Counted from the stretch's first letter, positions 25,072 through 35,268 are shown. The stretch: DNA of 64,000 nt from Xylophilus sp. GW821-FHT01B05 (GCA_038961845.1 CP152408.1:310001-374000); one strand, 5' to 3'. Notes: a model not told the origin generated them from the sequence alone. Program-made: numbers and translations.

Positions 25072-26253
25072 ATGCCTGCCCACCAAAACCTTCGCGTTCC
25101 GCGCCATGCGCTGGCGCTGTATGCGCTCATGCTCGCCACCTTCATGGCCGCGTCCAGCGCGCCAACGCCGCTCTACCACCTGTACCAGGAAGCCTGGGGT
25201 TTCTCCGCCGGCACGCTGACGCTGGTGTTTGGTGTCTATGCCTTCAGCCTGTTGCTGGCGCTGCTCACCACTGGCTCGCTGTCCGACCATGTCGGGCGGC
25301 GCCCGGTGGTCCTGGGCGCATTGGCGCTGGAAGTGGTGGCCATGCTGGTGTTTGCCGAGGCCGACGGCGTGGCCACGCTGATCCTGGCGCGGCTGCTGCA
25401 GGGCTTTGCCACCGGCGTGGCGGCCAGCGTGCTGGCGGCTGCGGTACTGGACGTGGACCGGGCACGCGGCGCGCTGCTCAACAGCCTGGCGCCGGTGCAG
25501 GGCATGGCGGTGGGCGCGCTCGGCAGCAGCCTGCTGGTGCAGTACGCGCCGGCGCCGATGCGGCTGGTCTACGGCGTGCTGCTACTGCTGTTCGTGCTGC
25601 AGGCCATTGCCGCCGCGCGCCTGCCTGAGACCGTCAGCCGCCGGCCCGGTGCGCTGGCCGCGCTGTGGCCGCGCATCCGGGTGCCGGCCGCGGCACGGCA
25701 GGCGCTGCTGCGCGTGGCGCCTATCGACATCGCGGTCTGGGCGCTGGGCGGCTTCTATCTGTCGCTCGGGCCCACGCTGGCGCGCGCGGTGACCGGCTCA
25801 GACGCGGTCACCACTGGCGGCTGGGTGGTGTTTGCGCTGACCACCAGCGGTGCGCTGGCGGTATGGCTGCTGCGCGCCTGGGCTGCGCCGGCCTTGCTGC
25901 GCCTGGGCGCGCTGGCGCTGGCCGCCGGCCTGCTGATTACCCTGGCCGGCGTGCATGGCGGCGGTGCCGTGCTGTTCTTCCTGGGCACGGCGGTGGCGGG
26001 CGTGGGTTTTGGCACGGGCTTCCAGGGTGCGCTGCGCGCGGTGCTGCCGCTGGCGGCGCCGCATGAGCGCGGCGGGCTGATGGCGGCCTTCTATGTGCTG
26101 AGCTACCTGGCCTTCAGCCTGCCGGCCATCCTGGCCGGGGTGCTGGTGCATGCCGTGGGGCTGAGCGTCACCACTGATGGCTACGCCTGCGTGCTGGTGC
26201 TGCTGGCGCTTGCTACCTTGGTTGCCGCACCGCGCCGTACCGTGGGCGCGTGA
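25072..26253 (+). CDS. MFS transporter
   Basis: A 393-residue twelve-helix major facilitator. The N-terminal half has ATFMAASSAPTPLYHLYQEA and the loop 2-3 motif SLSDHVGRRPVVLGAL. The second half includes GTAVAGVGFGTGFQGALRAV. PTPLYHLYQ is typical of a common proteobacterial group annotated as efflux permeases. ATG 25072 follows CGGAG at 25061-25065. Divergent control by the TetR-type gene supports an export role. The LacI gene follows on the opposite strand with its stop almost touching this one. Confidence 0.9.
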   Translation: MPAHQNLRVPRHALALYALMLATFMAASSAPTPLYHLYQEAWGFSAGTLTLVFGVYAFSLLLALLTTGSLSDHVGRRPVVLGALALEVVAMLVFAEADGVATLILARLLQGFATGVAASVLAAAVLDVDRARGALLNSLAPVQGMAVGALGSSLLVQYAPAPMRLVYGVLLLLFVLQAIAAARLPETVSRRPGALAALWPRIRVPAAARQALLRVAPIDIAVWALGGFYLSLGPTLARAVTGSDAVTTGGWVVFALTTSGALAVWLLRAWAAPALLRLGALALAAGLLITLAGVHGGGAVLFFLGTAVAGVGFGTGFQGALRAVLPLAAPHERGGLMAAFYVLSYLAFSLPAILAGVLVHAVGLSVTTDGYACVLVLLALATLVAAPRRTVGA

Positions 26254-26254
26254 A

Positions 26255-27247
26255 TCAAGCCACGCGGGGCCCGCTGGAGCCGCGCACGCGCAATTCGCCC
26301 TCCAGCAAGATGCGGCGCGGGCCGCGTGCGGGCTCGGCCATGCGCTGCAGCAGCAGCTCGGCGGCGGTGCGGCCCAGGTCGTAGGTGGGCTGGGCGATCA
26401 CGGTGATGCCGGGCTGCACCAGCGTGGTCCAGTCGTTGTCGTCGAAGCCGGCCAGCGCCACGTCGCGCGGCCAGGCCAGGTTGGCGGCCTGCATCGCCTG
26501 CACCACGCCCAGCAGCAGCAGGCCGTTGGTGGCCAGCACCGCGTCGGGCCGCTGCGGCGCGGCCAGCAGCGCCTGCATGGCGGCCTGGCCGGCGCCGGCG
26601 CTGGGGCGCAGCGGCACGGATTGCGGCGCCAGGCCCGCTGCGCGCATCGCGTTCTCATAGCCCTGTTGGCGGTCGCGGCCGGTGGTGCTGTGGGCGCCGG
26701 CCAGCGCCACGATATGGCGGTGGCCCTGCGCCAGCAAGTGCTCGGTCAGGCGCTGCGCGGCGGCGCTGTTGTCCAGCGTCACGGCGTCGGCCGGCAGGGC
26801 TTCGGGCGCGCGGTCGATCAGCACCACCGGCGCCGCCGGGCGCGGGCCGCTTGCCAGGTGCTTCAGGCCCTCGGGCGTGGCCGACAGGATCACGCCGCTG
26901 GCCTGCTCGTCGGCCATCAGCTCCAGGTAGGCGCGCTCCTTGGCCGGGTCTTCGTCCGAGTTGCACAGGATCACGCGCAGGCCGTGCCGGTAGGCCATGT
27001 CTTCCACCGCGCGGCTGATGTCGGTGAAGAAGGGGTTGCGGATGTCCGAGACGATCAGCCCGATCAATGAGGCGCGCTGCTGCCGCAGCCGGCGCGCCGC
27101 CAGGTTGGGGCGGTAGTCCAGCGCCTCGATCACCTGCTGCACCCGCGCGCGCAGCGCCGGCCGCACGGCATCGGGCTGGCTCAGAACGCGGGAGACGGTG
27201 GTGGTGGATACGCCGGCCTCGCGGGCGACGTCCTTGATGCTGGCCAC
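26255..27247 (-). CDS. LacI-family repressor of the fructose PTS operon (FruR-like)
   Basis: A 330-residue regulator. The N-terminal HTH and hinge are clear (SIKDVAREAGVSTTTVSRVL, then ALDYRPNLAARRLRQQRA), followed by a periplasmic-binding-protein-like effector domain (LIGLIVSDIRNPFFTDISRA and GFDDNDWTTLVQPGITVI). I start it at GTG 27247, directly before the HTH; an in-frame ATG at 27325 would place an operator-like palindrome inside the coding region. It is divergent from the fru operon, with matching palindromes near both genes, so it should repress fru and itself. The inducer is presumably fructose 1-phosphate, as in relatives. Confidence 0.9.
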   Translation of the reverse strand: MASIKDVAREAGVSTTTVSRVLSQPDAVRPALRARVQQVIEALDYRPNLAARRLRQQRASLIGLIVSDIRNPFFTDISRAVEDMAYRHGLRVILCNSDEDPAKERAYLELMADEQASGVILSATPEGLKHLASGPRPAAPVVLIDRAPEALPADAVTLDNSAAAQRLTEHLLAQGHRHIVALAGAHSTTGRDRQQGYENAMRAAGLAPQSVPLRPSAGAGQAAMQALLAAPQRPDAVLATNGLLLLGVVQAMQAANLAWPRDVALAGFDDNDWTTLVQPGITVIAQPTYDLGRTAAELLLQRMAEPARGPRRILLEGELRVRGSSGPRVA

Positions 27248-27297
27248 GGAGGATTCTCTGAAGGGGCTGGGACGTTGAAATGATGCCACGCCAAAAA

Positions 27298-27311
27298 TGG
27301 AATCGATACCA
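27298..27311. promoter_or_regulatory. Second repressor operator (regulator side)
   Basis: TGGAATCGATACCA differs by one base from the core of the perfect palindrome at 27451-27468. It lies upstream of the GTG start of the LacI-family gene, where binding would allow autoregulation. Confidence 0.7.
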
Positions 27312-27420
27312 AATTTATGACGCAAAACCCTGGGGTTTTCCCGAATAGGTGTTGCGCTGCAAAGTTCACAAACTCCAATGAAATCAAGGGATTGATGGAT
27401 TTATGTTGATCTGCATGCAT

Positions 27421-27450
27421 TTGCCAAGCGCCAAATTGGCGGCTTAAAAT
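27421..27450 (+). promoter_or_regulatory. Probable fru operon promoter
   Basis: TTGCCA (27421-27426) and TAAAAT (27445-27450) are spaced by 18 bases and match sigma-70 -35 and -10 boxes. The -10 box directly adjoins the operator at 27451. A small extra palindrome, CGCCAAATTGGCG (27429-27441), lies in the spacer. Confidence 0.6.
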
Positions 27451-27468
27451 TTTGGTATCGATACCAAA
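27451..27468. promoter_or_regulatory. Repressor operator at the fru promoter
   Basis: TTTGGTATCGATACCAAA is a perfect 18-bp palindrome with a central CG, as expected of a LacI-family operator. It lies immediately after the -10 box, so a bound repressor would cover the transcription start. Confidence 0.8.
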
Positions 27469-27510
27469 TTTGGTGCTGCCCTGCACCAAATCGTCTTCAG
27501 GAGACAACCC

Positions 27511-30018
27511 ATGGTCACCCCCGTCGAGGTCCGGCTTGCCGCCGCACCTATAGACCGCGACGACGCGGTCCGCGCTGCCGGCGCCCTGCTGGTGCAGGCC
27601 GGCTTTGCCGCTCCCGCCTATGTCGAGAGCCTGCTGCGGCGCGAGCGCACCGCCACCACTTTCCTTGGCCAGGGCCTGGCGATCCCGCACGGCATGGTCG
27701 AAGACAAGCACCTGGTACAGCGCACCGGCCTGGCCGTGCTGCAGGTGCCGGGTGGCGTGGCCTGGGGCGATGACGGCCAGCGCGTGCACCTGGTGGTGGC
27801 GATTGCCGCCGCGTCGGACGAGCACATCGCGCTGCTGCGCCGCCTCACCCGCCTGATGCGCGACGACGCCCGCCTGCAAGCGCTGGGGCAGACGGCCGAT
27901 GCCGCCGAAATCGTGCGCGCACTCACCGGCGAAGACGCCGCGCCTGCCGCACCGGCGCTGGCCGACTTCGCGCTGGCGCAGGACCTGGTGCTGGACTACC
28001 CCAACGGCCTGCACGCCCGCCCCGCCGCCCAGTGGGCGCAAACCGCGGCGCGCTTTCGTGCTGCGCTGCGCGTGCGCCATGGCGACGCCGTGGCCGACGC
28101 CCGCAGCGTGGCCGAGCTGCTGGGCCTGGGCGCGGCACGCGGCGCCGCCCTGCGCCTGTCCGCGCAAGGCGAAGACGCCGAGGCTGCATTGGCCGCGCTG
28201 CGCGACGCCATCCAGCGCCTGGGCGCCGAGGAAACCCGCCAGGCCGAGCGCGCCGCACTGCGCCAGGCGCAGGCCCAAGGCCTGGGCCGTGAGCTGGGCG
28301 ACTGGCAGCCAGACGCCGCGCGCACGCTCACCGGCATCGCCGCCAGCCCGGGGCTGGTGATTGGCACGATCGCCGCCGCCACTTCGCCACGTTTAGAGGC
28401 GGTAGACCGCCCCGCTGACATCGCCGTTGAAGCGGCAGCGCTGGACCAGGCCCTGTCCGCCGCGCAAGACCGGCTGGAAGCCCTGGCCGCCGAGGCACGC
28501 GAACGTGGTGCGACGGAACAAGCCGGTGTCTTCACCGCCCACGCCGGCCTGCTGGCCGATGCCGAACTGCTGCGCGAAACCTCGCGCCGCGTGGTGCAAG
28601 GCCATGCCGCCGCCTGGTCCTGGCAGCAGGCGCTGGCCCTGCGCGTAGCAGCCCAGCAGGCCCAGCCCGATCCCTTGCTGGCCGCGCGCGCGGCCGATCT
28701 GCAAGACGCCGGCGAACGCGTGCTGCGCCATCTGCTCGGCCAACCCGAGGCTACCCAGCTGGCATTGCCGGCCGACAGCATCCTGGTGGCCGACGACCTG
28801 GCGCCTTCGGTCACGGCCCAGCTCGACACCACGCGCGTGAAAGGCTTTTGCACCGCGCGCGGCGGCCCCACGGCCCACACGGCGATCCTGGCGCGCGCGC
28901 TGGGCCTGCCCGCCGTGGTGGCGGCCGGCCCGGCGGTGGAAGGCCTGGTGCCCGGCACCCGCGCCATCCTGGACGGCTACCGTGGCCGCCTTTACCTGGC
29001 GCCAACCGAGGCCGCGCTGCAGCAGGCCCAGGCCCTGATCGCGCGCCTGGCCGAACGCCAGGCCGCAGAGGCCGCCAGCCGCCGTACACCGGCCATCACC
29101 ACCGACGGCCACCGCATCGAGATTGCCGCCAACGCCAACCGCGCCGACCAGGCCCGCGCGGCGCTGGAGGCCGGCGCCGAAGGCGTGGGTCTGATGCGTA
29201 CCGAGTTTCTGTTTTTGGAGCGCGACCATGCGCCCGACGAAGAGGCGCAGTACGCCGTCTACCGCGCCATGGTCGAGGCGCTCGGCGGCCAGCCGCTGGT
29301 GGTGCGCACGCTGGACATAGGCGGCGACAAGCACGTGCCCTACCTGGGCCTGCCGCATGAAGAAAACCCCTTCCTCGGCGTGCGCGGCGCGCGCCTGTGC
29401 CTGCTGCGCGACGATCTGTTCATGCCCCAGCTGCGCGCGCTCTACCGTGCCGCGCGGCACGGTCCGCTGTCCATCATGTTCCCCATGGTCAGCACCATGG
29501 AAGAAGTGCATGCGCTACGCGCCCGCGCCGAGGCCGCGCGCCTGGCGGTGGATGGCCCGGTGCTGCCGCTGGGCATCATGATCGAGGTGCCTTCCGCCGC
29601 CGCCATGGCGGATCGGCTGGCGGCGCAGGTGGACTTCTTCTCCATCGGCACCAACGACCTCACCCAGTACACGCTGGCGGTAGACCGCCAGCACCCGGAT
29701 CTGGCCACCATGGCCGACAGCCTGCACCCCGCCGTGCTGCGCCTGGTGGCGCAGACCGTGGCCGGCGCCCGCAAGCACCGCCGCTGGGTGGGTGTTTGCG
29801 GCGGGCTGGCGGGCGAGCCGCTGGGTGCGGCGCTGCTGGTGGGCCTGGGCGTGGACGAACTCAGCATGAGCACGGGCGATCTCGGCACCATCAAGGCCTT
29901 GCTGCGCCGCCATTCGCTGGCCGAGCTGCAGGCCCTGGCGCAGCGCGCACTGGACTGCGATGACGCCGATGCGGTGCGCGCGCTGGGCGCCGAGCTGCGT
30001 GCGGAGGCCGCAGCATGA
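27511..30018 (+). CDS. fruB: Fused fructose PTS protein EIIA(Fru)-HPr-Enzyme I
   Basis: An 835-residue cytosolic fusion that carries phosphate from PEP to the fructose permease. EIIA covers about 1-145 with phospho-His60 (GLAIPHGMVED). An HPr domain follows with His168 (DYPNGLHARPAA). Enzyme I fills the rest, with phospho-His456 (GGPTAHTAIL), the PEP-binding region GVGLMRTEFLFL and SIGTNDLTQYTLAVDRQHPD. The ATG follows an AGGAG site and the operator-promoter region. It overlaps fruK by 4 bp. This one protein supplies all general PTS functions for fructose, so uptake need not depend on a separate PtsI/PtsH. Confidence 0.95.
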   Translation: MVTPVEVRLAAAPIDRDDAVRAAGALLVQAGFAAPAYVESLLRRERTATTFLGQGLAIPHGMVEDKHLVQRTGLAVLQVPGGVAWGDDGQRVHLVVAIAAASDEHIALLRRLTRLMRDDARLQALGQTADAAEIVRALTGEDAAPAAPALADFALAQDLVLDYPNGLHARPAAQWAQTAARFRAALRVRHGDAVADARSVAELLGLGAARGAALRLSAQGEDAEAALAALRDAIQRLGAEETRQAERAALRQAQAQGLGRELGDWQPDAARTLTGIAASPGLVIGTIAAATSPRLEAVDRPADIAVEAAALDQALSAAQDRLEALAAEARERGATEQAGVFTAHAGLLADAELLRETSRRVVQGHAAAWSWQQALALRVAAQQAQPDPLLAARAADLQDAGERVLRHLLGQPEATQLALPADSILVADDLAPSVTAQLDTTRVKGFCTARGGPTAHTAILARALGLPAVVAAGPAVEGLVPGTRAILDGYRGRLYLAPTEAALQQAQALIARLAERQAAEAASRRTPAITTDGHRIEIAANANRADQARAALEAGAEGVGLMRTEFLFLERDHAPDEEAQYAVYRAMVEALGGQPLVVRTLDIGGDKHVPYLGLPHEENPFLGVRGARLCLLRDDLFMPQLRALYRAARHGPLSIMFPMVSTMEEVHALRARAEAARLAVDGPVLPLGIMIEVPSAAAMADRLAAQVDFFSIGTNDLTQYTLAVDRQHPDLATMADSLHPAVLRLVAQTVAGARKHRRWVGVCGGLAGEPLGAALLVGLGVDELSMSTGDLGTIKALLRRHSLAELQALAQRALDCDDADAVRALGAELRAEAAA

Positions 30019-30986
30019 ACAAGGTCCTGACCCTCACCCTCAACCCCGCGATCGACCTCACCGTCAGCATCGACGCGCTGCAGCCCGGTGCCGTGCACCG
30101 CGCGCATGGGCAGCAACTGGAGGCCGGCGGCAAGGGCGTGGGCGTGGCCTCGGTATTGGCCGGCCTGGGCGTGCCGGTGGCGGCCACCGGTTGGCTGGGC
30201 GCAGACAACGCCGCGCTGTTCGAGGCCGTCTTTGCCGCGCGCGGCATTGCCGACCGCATGCTGCGCGTGCCCGGCGCCACCCGCACCAACATCAAGCTGG
30301 CCGATGCCGCACGCGGCGACAGCACCGACATCAACCTGCCCGGCATCAGCTTAGGTGCAGAAGCGCTGGCGCAGGCCACGGCGCAGCTGCGCGAAGTGCT
30401 GCGCACGCAGCTCACGCCGGGCGACTGGTGCGTGCTGGCCGGCAGCCTGCCACCGGGCACCAGCGCCGATCTGTATGTGCAATTGGCGCAGGACGTGGCC
30501 GCTAGCGGTGCCCACTTGGTGCTGGACACCGGCGGCGCGTTGCTGGGCCAGGTGCTGGAGGGCTTGCGCCGCGCCGCGCCGCAGGCACTGCCGGCTTTCC
30601 TCAAGCCGAACCGGGTAGAGCTGGAAGAGTTTGCCGGCCAGCCGCTCACCGATGTGCCGGCCATAGCCCGCGCGGCCCAGGGCCTGTGCGCGCTGGGCGT
30701 GCAGCAGGTGGTGGTATCGCTCGGCGCCGACGGCGCGGTGTTGGCCACTGCCGGTGGCAGCTGGCACGCCACGCCGCCGAAGGTGCCCGTGGCCACCACC
30801 GTGGGCGCAGGCGACGCCTTGGTGGCCGGCACCCTGGCCGCGTTTTGCGAAGGCCGTGGCTTTCCCGATGCCGCCGTGTTTGGCATGGCCTGCGCGGCGG
30901 CCCGCGTGCAACGCATCGCGGCCACCCTGCCGCCGCGCGCCGATATCGACACGCTCGCCGGCCAGGTCCGGCTGAGCCCGCTCTAA
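30015..30986 (+). CDS. fruK: 1-phosphofructokinase
   Basis: A 323-residue PfkB-family kinase that converts imported fructose 1-phosphate to fructose 1,6-bisphosphate. Family features: [20 protein letters not shown] at the start, [37 protein letters not shown], and the anion-hole/catalytic motif [15 protein letters not shown] near the C-terminus. ATGA overlap with fruB ensures co-translation; fruA follows after a 16-bp gap. Confidence 0.95.
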   Translation: MNKVLTLTLNPAIDLTVSIDALQPGAVHRAHGQQLEAGGKGVGVASVLAGLGVPVAATGWLGADNAALFEAVFAARGIADRMLRVPGATRTNIKLADAARGDSTDINLPGISLGAEALAQATAQLREVLRTQLTPGDWCVLAGSLPPGTSADLYVQLAQDVAASGAHLVLDTGGALLGQVLEGLRRAAPQALPAFLKPNRVELEEFAGQPLTDVPAIARAAQGLCALGVQQVVVSLGADGAVLATAGGSWHATPPKVPVATTVGAGDALVAGTLAAFCEGRGFPDAAVFGMACAAARVQRIAATLPPRADIDTLAGQVRLSPL

Positions 30987-31002
30987 TTCAGGAGATCCAA
31001 CC

Positions 31003-32706
31003 ATGGCCCATCTCATCGCCATCGCCGCCAGCCAGGCCGGCCCGGCGCACAGCTTCCTGATCGGCGAGGCGCTGGCGGCGGCCGCCCGCCGCGCCGGCCA
31101 CACGCTGGCCGTGCAAACCAGCAGCCGCCTGGGCACCCAGGGCGAGCTGGACGCCAGCCAGCCGGCCGCAGCCATCATCCTGGTGGCCGACGCGCCCTTT
31201 GACCGCAGCGCCTTGCCCGCAGGCCGTGTGCTGGAGGCCACCGCCGCCGAAGTCTTTGCCGACGCCGACCGCGTGCTGGCCCGCGCGCTCGATGCCGCTC
31301 CGGCCGCTGTCAGCACCACGCTGCGCATCGTCGCCATCACCTCCTGCCCGACCGGCGTGGCCCATACCTTCATGGCGGCCGAGGCGCTGGAGCTTGGCGC
31401 GCAGGCGTTGGGCCATGCGATTAGGGTCGAGACGCAGGGCTCGGTCGGCGCGCAGAACGCGCTCACGCCGGCCGAGATCGCCGCCGCCGACCTGGTGGTG
31501 ATCGCGGCCGACACACAGGTAGACCGCGCGCGCTTTGCCGGCAAGCGGCTCTACGCCACCGGCACCAAGGCCGCGATCCATGACGCGGCAGCGGTGTTTG
31601 CCCGCGCGCAGGCCGAGGCCGCGCTGCATGGCGCGGCACCTGCGGCCGATGCCGCCGCGCCGGCCAAGGCCGCCTCCAGCGGCCCCTACAAGCACTTGAT
31701 GACCGGCGTGTCCTTCATGCTGCCTTTTGTGGTGGCGGGCGGCCTGCTGATCGCGCTGGCCTTTGCGCTGGGCGGCATCTATGTCTACGACGACGCGCAC
31801 CAGGGCACGCTGGGCTGGACGCTGTTCCAGATCGGCGCCAAGGCCGGCTTTGCGCTGATGGTGCCGGCGCTGGCGGGCTACATCGCCTTCTCCATCGCGG
31901 ACCGGCCCGGCATTGCGCCCGGCATGATCGGCGGGCTGATCGCCACCACCATTGGTGCGGGCTTTCTGGGCGGCATCGTGGCGGGCTTTATCGCGGGCTA
32001 TGCCGTGCATTGGCTCAACCGCTGGATCCGCCTGCCGCGCGGGCTGGAGGGGCTCAAGCCCGTGCTGCTGCTGCCGCTGCTGGGCGCGGCCATCGTCGGC
32101 GTGCTGATGTTCATGGTGGTGGGCCATCCGGTGGCTGCGGCCATGGCCGGCCTGACCGATTGGCTCAAGGGCCTGCAGACCGGCAGCGCCGTGCTGCTGG
32201 GCGTGATCCTGGGCGCGATGATGGCCTTTGACATGGGCGGCCCGGTCAATAAGGCGGCCTATGTGTTCTCCACCACCTTGATCGCCAGCGGTGTCGCCAA
32301 CCCCATGGCCGCCACCATGGCCGCGGGCATGGTGCCGCCGCTGGGCATTGCGCTGGCCTGCTGGGTGTTTCGCAGCCGCTTCAGTGCAGAGGAGCGCGAG
32401 GCTTCGCGCGCCGTGGCGGTGCTGGGCCTGGCCTTCATCACCGAGGGCGCGATTCCGTTTGTTGCGCGCGACCCGCTGCGGGTGATCCCGGCCTGCGTGG
32501 CCGGCGCTGCGGTGGCGGGCGGCTTGTCGATGTACTGGAACATCGGCCTGCAGGCGCCGCATGGCGGCGTGTTTGTGCTGGCCATCCCGAACGCGGTCAA
32601 CCATGTGGTGCTGTACGCGCTGGCGATTGCCGCCGGCACGGCCGTTACCTGCGCCGCACTGGGCCTGCTCAAGAAGCGCCTGCCCACGGCGGTGGCCGCA
32701 GCATGA
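31003..32706 (+). CDS. fruA: PTS fructose transporter subunit IIBC
   Basis: A 567-residue membrane permease that takes up fructose and phosphorylates it at C1. Two IIB-like domains come first. The N-terminal one (1-95) lacks the phospho-cysteine ([12 protein letters not shown] where relatives have a CPTG motif). The second carries Cys115 in [18 protein letters not shown]. The IIC domain begins about residue 230 ([20 protein letters not shown]), with about ten helices and the motif [18 protein letters not shown]. It overlaps the downstream shikimate-dehydrogenase-like gene by 4 bp. Confidence 0.95.
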   Translation: MAHLIAIAASQAGPAHSFLIGEALAAAARRAGHTLAVQTSSRLGTQGELDASQPAAAIILVADAPFDRSALPAGRVLEATAAEVFADADRVLARALDAAPAAVSTTLRIVAITSCPTGVAHTFMAAEALELGAQALGHAIRVETQGSVGAQNALTPAEIAAADLVVIAADTQVDRARFAGKRLYATGTKAAIHDAAAVFARAQAEAALHGAAPAADAAAPAKAASSGPYKHLMTGVSFMLPFVVAGGLLIALAFALGGIYVYDDAHQGTLGWTLFQIGAKAGFALMVPALAGYIAFSIADRPGIAPGMIGGLIATTIGAGFLGGIVAGFIAGYAVHWLNRWIRLPRGLEGLKPVLLLPLLGAAIVGVLMFMVVGHPVAAAMAGLTDWLKGLQTGSAVLLGVILGAMMAFDMGGPVNKAAYVFSTTLIASGVANPMAATMAAGMVPPLGIALACWVFRSRFSAEEREASRAVAVLGLAFITEGAIPFVARDPLRVIPACVAGAAVAGGLSMYWNIGLQAPHGGVFVLAIPNAVNHVVLYALAIAAGTAVTCAALGLLKKRLPTAVAAA

Positions 32707-33530
32707 CGCGCCGCCTCAGCAAAGACACGCAGCTCTGCATCTCGCTGGCGGCACGGCCCAGCAGCATTGGCACGCGCTTTCACAATTTTCTGTACGAAGA
32801 GCTGGGCCTGGACTATGTCTACAAGGCCTTCAGCACCACCGATCTGCCGGCGGCCATCGGCGGCGTGCGGGCGCTGGGCATACGCGGCTGCGCCGTGTCC
32901 ATGCCCTTCAAAGAGGCGGTGATCCCGCTGGTCGACGCGCTGGACGCCTCGGCTGCGCGGCTGCAGTCGGTCAACACCATCGTCAATGAGGGCGGCCGCC
33001 TCTGCGCCTACAACACCGACTACCTGGCGGTGCGGCACCTGCTGGCGCAGCACTGCCTGCCGGCCGGTGCCCGCGTGGCGCTGCGCGGCAGCGGCGGCAT
33101 GGCGCGCGCTGTGCTCGCGGCCCTGGTGGATGCGGGCTTTGGCCACGGCACCGTGCTGGCGCGCAACGCCGCCGCCGGCCGCGCGCTGGCGGCTGCACAC
33201 GGCTACGCCTGGCAGGCCGAGCCGGCGGGCGTGGCGGCGGATGTGCTGGTGAACGTCACGCCCATCGGCATGGCCGGCGGCCCCGAGGCCGATGCGCTGG
33301 CCTTCGCCCCCGCGCAGGTGGCCGCAGCGCACACCGTGTTCGACGTGGTGGCGCTGCCATCAGAAACCCCGCTGGTGCGCGAGGCGCGCCGCCAGGGCCG
33401 CGCCGTCATCACCGGCGCCGAGGTGATCGCGCTGCAGGCGGCCGAGCAGTTCGCGCTCTATACCGGCGTGCGGCCTGATGCGGGCTTGGTGGCGCGCGCA
33501 TCGGCCCATTCGCGCGGTGAGCAGGTGTAA
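32703..33530 (+). CDS. Shikimate 5-dehydrogenase-like protein (HI0607/SDH-L type)
   Basis: A 275-residue AroE-superfamily oxidoreductase. Catalytic-type Lys70 (SMPFKEAV) and Asp106 (AYNTDYLAV) are present, as is the NADP-fold glycine loop [10 protein letters not shown]. The N-terminal substrate segment [17 protein letters not shown] differs from the SxS-containing signature of true AroE and resembles the Haemophilus HI0607 group, as I recall that sequence. This group has weak or different activity on shikimate. It overlaps fruA by ATGA and so belongs to the fructose operon. Its role there is unknown and it is unlikely to be the housekeeping aroE. Confidence 0.88.
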   Translation: MTRRLSKDTQLCISLAARPSSIGTRFHNFLYEELGLDYVYKAFSTTDLPAAIGGVRALGIRGCAVSMPFKEAVIPLVDALDASAARLQSVNTIVNEGGRLCAYNTDYLAVRHLLAQHCLPAGARVALRGSGGMARAVLAALVDAGFGHGTVLARNAAAGRALAAAHGYAWQAEPAGVAADVLVNVTPIGMAGGPEADALAFAPAQVAAAHTVFDVVALPSETPLVREARRQGRAVITGAEVIALQAAEQFALYTGVRPDAGLVARASAHSRGEQV

Positions 33531-33672
33531 AGATCTCGGCCTTGGCGTACATTTTGGTGTCGCCCTGGGGGCGCAATGCCGCGCCAGGCGGGGCGTTGCG
33601 GCCCGTGGGGCTCTTCCGGGCACGCTCGGACCCGGGCATTAAACTCGCAGGCTTTCGAGCTCAGCACCCTCC

Positions 33673-34401
33673 ATGGCCGACAAAATTGCGGGCAAGTCCC
33701 GCGCCAGTTTCGATCTGAAGAGCGCCTCCCTGCCGCTGATTGCGGTCGTGCTGCGCACCGCAGACCTCGCCGCCCTGCAGGCGGAGCTGGAAAGGCGTCT
33801 GTCCCAGGCCTCGGATTTCTTTGACCAGGACCTGGTGCTGGTCGACCTGAGCGTGCTGCCCGCAGGCGCCGAGGTCGACTTCCCCGCCCTGGTTCAGTTG
33901 CTGCGCCGCATGCAGGTGGTGCCGGTGGCGGTGCGCGGTGCGCGCGCCGAGCAACTGGCCGCCGCCCGCGCCGCCGGCCTGGCCGAGGCGCCCGAGGTGC
34001 CGGCCCCGCCGCCGCGCGAAGCCCCGGCGCCACAGCCGGTGCCCGCCGCCACGGCAGCACAACCCGGCGCCCTGCCCACCATGGTGATAGACCGGCCGCT
34101 GCGCTCGGGCCAGCAGGTCTATGCGCGCAATGCCGACCTGATCGTGATGGCGGCGGTCAGCAATGGCGCCGAGGTGATCGCCGACGGCAACGTGCATGTC
34201 TACGCGCCGCTGCGCGGCAAGGCCATCGCCGGCGCGCGCGGCAATACGGCGGCACGCATCTTTGCCACCTGCATGGAGCCCGAGCTGGTGTCGATTGCGG
34301 GTATCTACCGCACCACAGATGTGCCGCTGCCGCCCGAAATCACCGGCAAGCCGGCGAAAATCCAGCTCGTTGGCGAAAAGCTCGTCATCGAGCCGCTCTG
34401 A
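33673..34401 (+). CDS. minC: Septum site-determining protein MinC
   Basis: A 242-residue inhibitor of FtsZ ring assembly. The N-terminal domain (SFDLKSASLPLIAVVLRTAD onward) binds FtsZ. A proline/alanine-rich linker (about 112-138) leads to the beta-helical C-terminal domain with RSGQQVYARNADLIVM, GAEVIADGNVHVYAPLRG and FATCMEPELVSIAGIYRT, which dimerises and binds MinD. It is the first of minCDE. The 142-bp gap before it likely holds the min promoter, separating it from the fru operon. Confidence 0.96.
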   Translation: MADKIAGKSRASFDLKSASLPLIAVVLRTADLAALQAELERRLSQASDFFDQDLVLVDLSVLPAGAEVDFPALVQLLRRMQVVPVAVRGARAEQLAAARAAGLAEAPEVPAPPPREAPAPQPVPAATAAQPGALPTMVIDRPLRSGQQVYARNADLIVMAAVSNGAEVIADGNVHVYAPLRGKAIAGARGNTAARIFATCMEPELVSIAGIYRTTDVPLPPEITGKPAKIQLVGEKLVIEPL

Positions 34402-34450
34402 ATTTCTTCCTTCCCTCTATTTCCTCCTCCAACAGAAGGATTGCAACAAC

Positions 34451-35263
34451 ATGGCCAAGATCGTCGTGGTGACTTCCGGCAAGGGCGGCGTGGGCAAAAC
34501 CACGACCAGCGCCAGTTTCGCCTCCGGCCTCGCGCTGCGCGGCTTCAAGACCGCGGTGATCGACTTCGATGTCGGTCTGCGCAACCTCGATCTCATCATG
34601 GGCTGCGAACGCCGCGTGGTGTATGACCTGATCAACGTGATCCATGGCGAGGCCAACCTGCACCAGGCCCTGATCAAGGACAAGCAGTGCGAGAACCTGT
34701 TCGTGCTGGCCGCCTCGCAAACCCGCGACAAGGATGCGCTCACGCAAGACGGCGTCGAGCGCGTACTGAAAGAGCTGGCAACGCAGGGCTTTGACTACAT
34801 CGTCTGCGACTCGCCCGCGGGCATCGAGACCGGCGCGCTGATGGCCATGCACTTTGCCGACGAGGCGCTGGTGGTGACCAACCCCGAGGTCTCCTCGGTG
34901 CGCGACTCCGACCGCATCCTGGGCATGCTCGGCTCCAAGACCAAGCGCGCCATCGAAGGCGGCGAGCCGATCAAAGAGCACCTGCTGATCACCCGCTACA
35001 ACCCGAACCGCGTGGAAGACGGCCAGATGCTGTCGCTGCAGGACGTGCAGGACATCCTGCGCATCCCGCTGATCGGCGTCATCCCCGAGTCCGAAACCGT
35101 GCTGCAGTCGTCCAACCAGGGCACGCCGGCCATCCATGCCCAGGGCAGCGATGTGTCCGAGGCCTACAAGGACGTGATCGGCCGCTTCCTCGGCGAAGAG
35201 CACCCGATGCGCTTCGTTGACGCGCAAAAGCCCGGCTTCTTCAAGCGCATGTTCGGGAGGTGA
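34451..35263 (+). CDS. minD: Septum site-determining ATPase MinD
   Basis: A 270-residue membrane-cycling ATPase. The deviant Walker A is [11 protein letters not shown] with Lys11 and Lys16. The switch regions [10 protein letters not shown] and [15 protein letters not shown] are intact, and the protein ends in a basic amphipathic membrane-targeting helix ([10 protein letters not shown]). It recruits MinC and is displaced by MinE. The start follows an AGAAGGA site. It lies 5 bp before minE. Confidence 0.97.
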   Translation: MAKIVVVTSGKGGVGKTTTSASFASGLALRGFKTAVIDFDVGLRNLDLIMGCERRVVYDLINVIHGEANLHQALIKDKQCENLFVLAASQTRDKDALTQDGVERVLKELATQGFDYIVCDSPAGIETGALMAMHFADEALVVTNPEVSSVRDSDRILGMLGSKTKRAIEGGEPIKEHLLITRYNPNRVEDGQMLSLQDVQDILRIPLIGVIPESETVLQSSNQGTPAIHAQGSDVSEAYKDVIGRFLGEEHPMRFVDAQKPGFFKRMFGR

Positions 35264-35268
35264 GCCCC

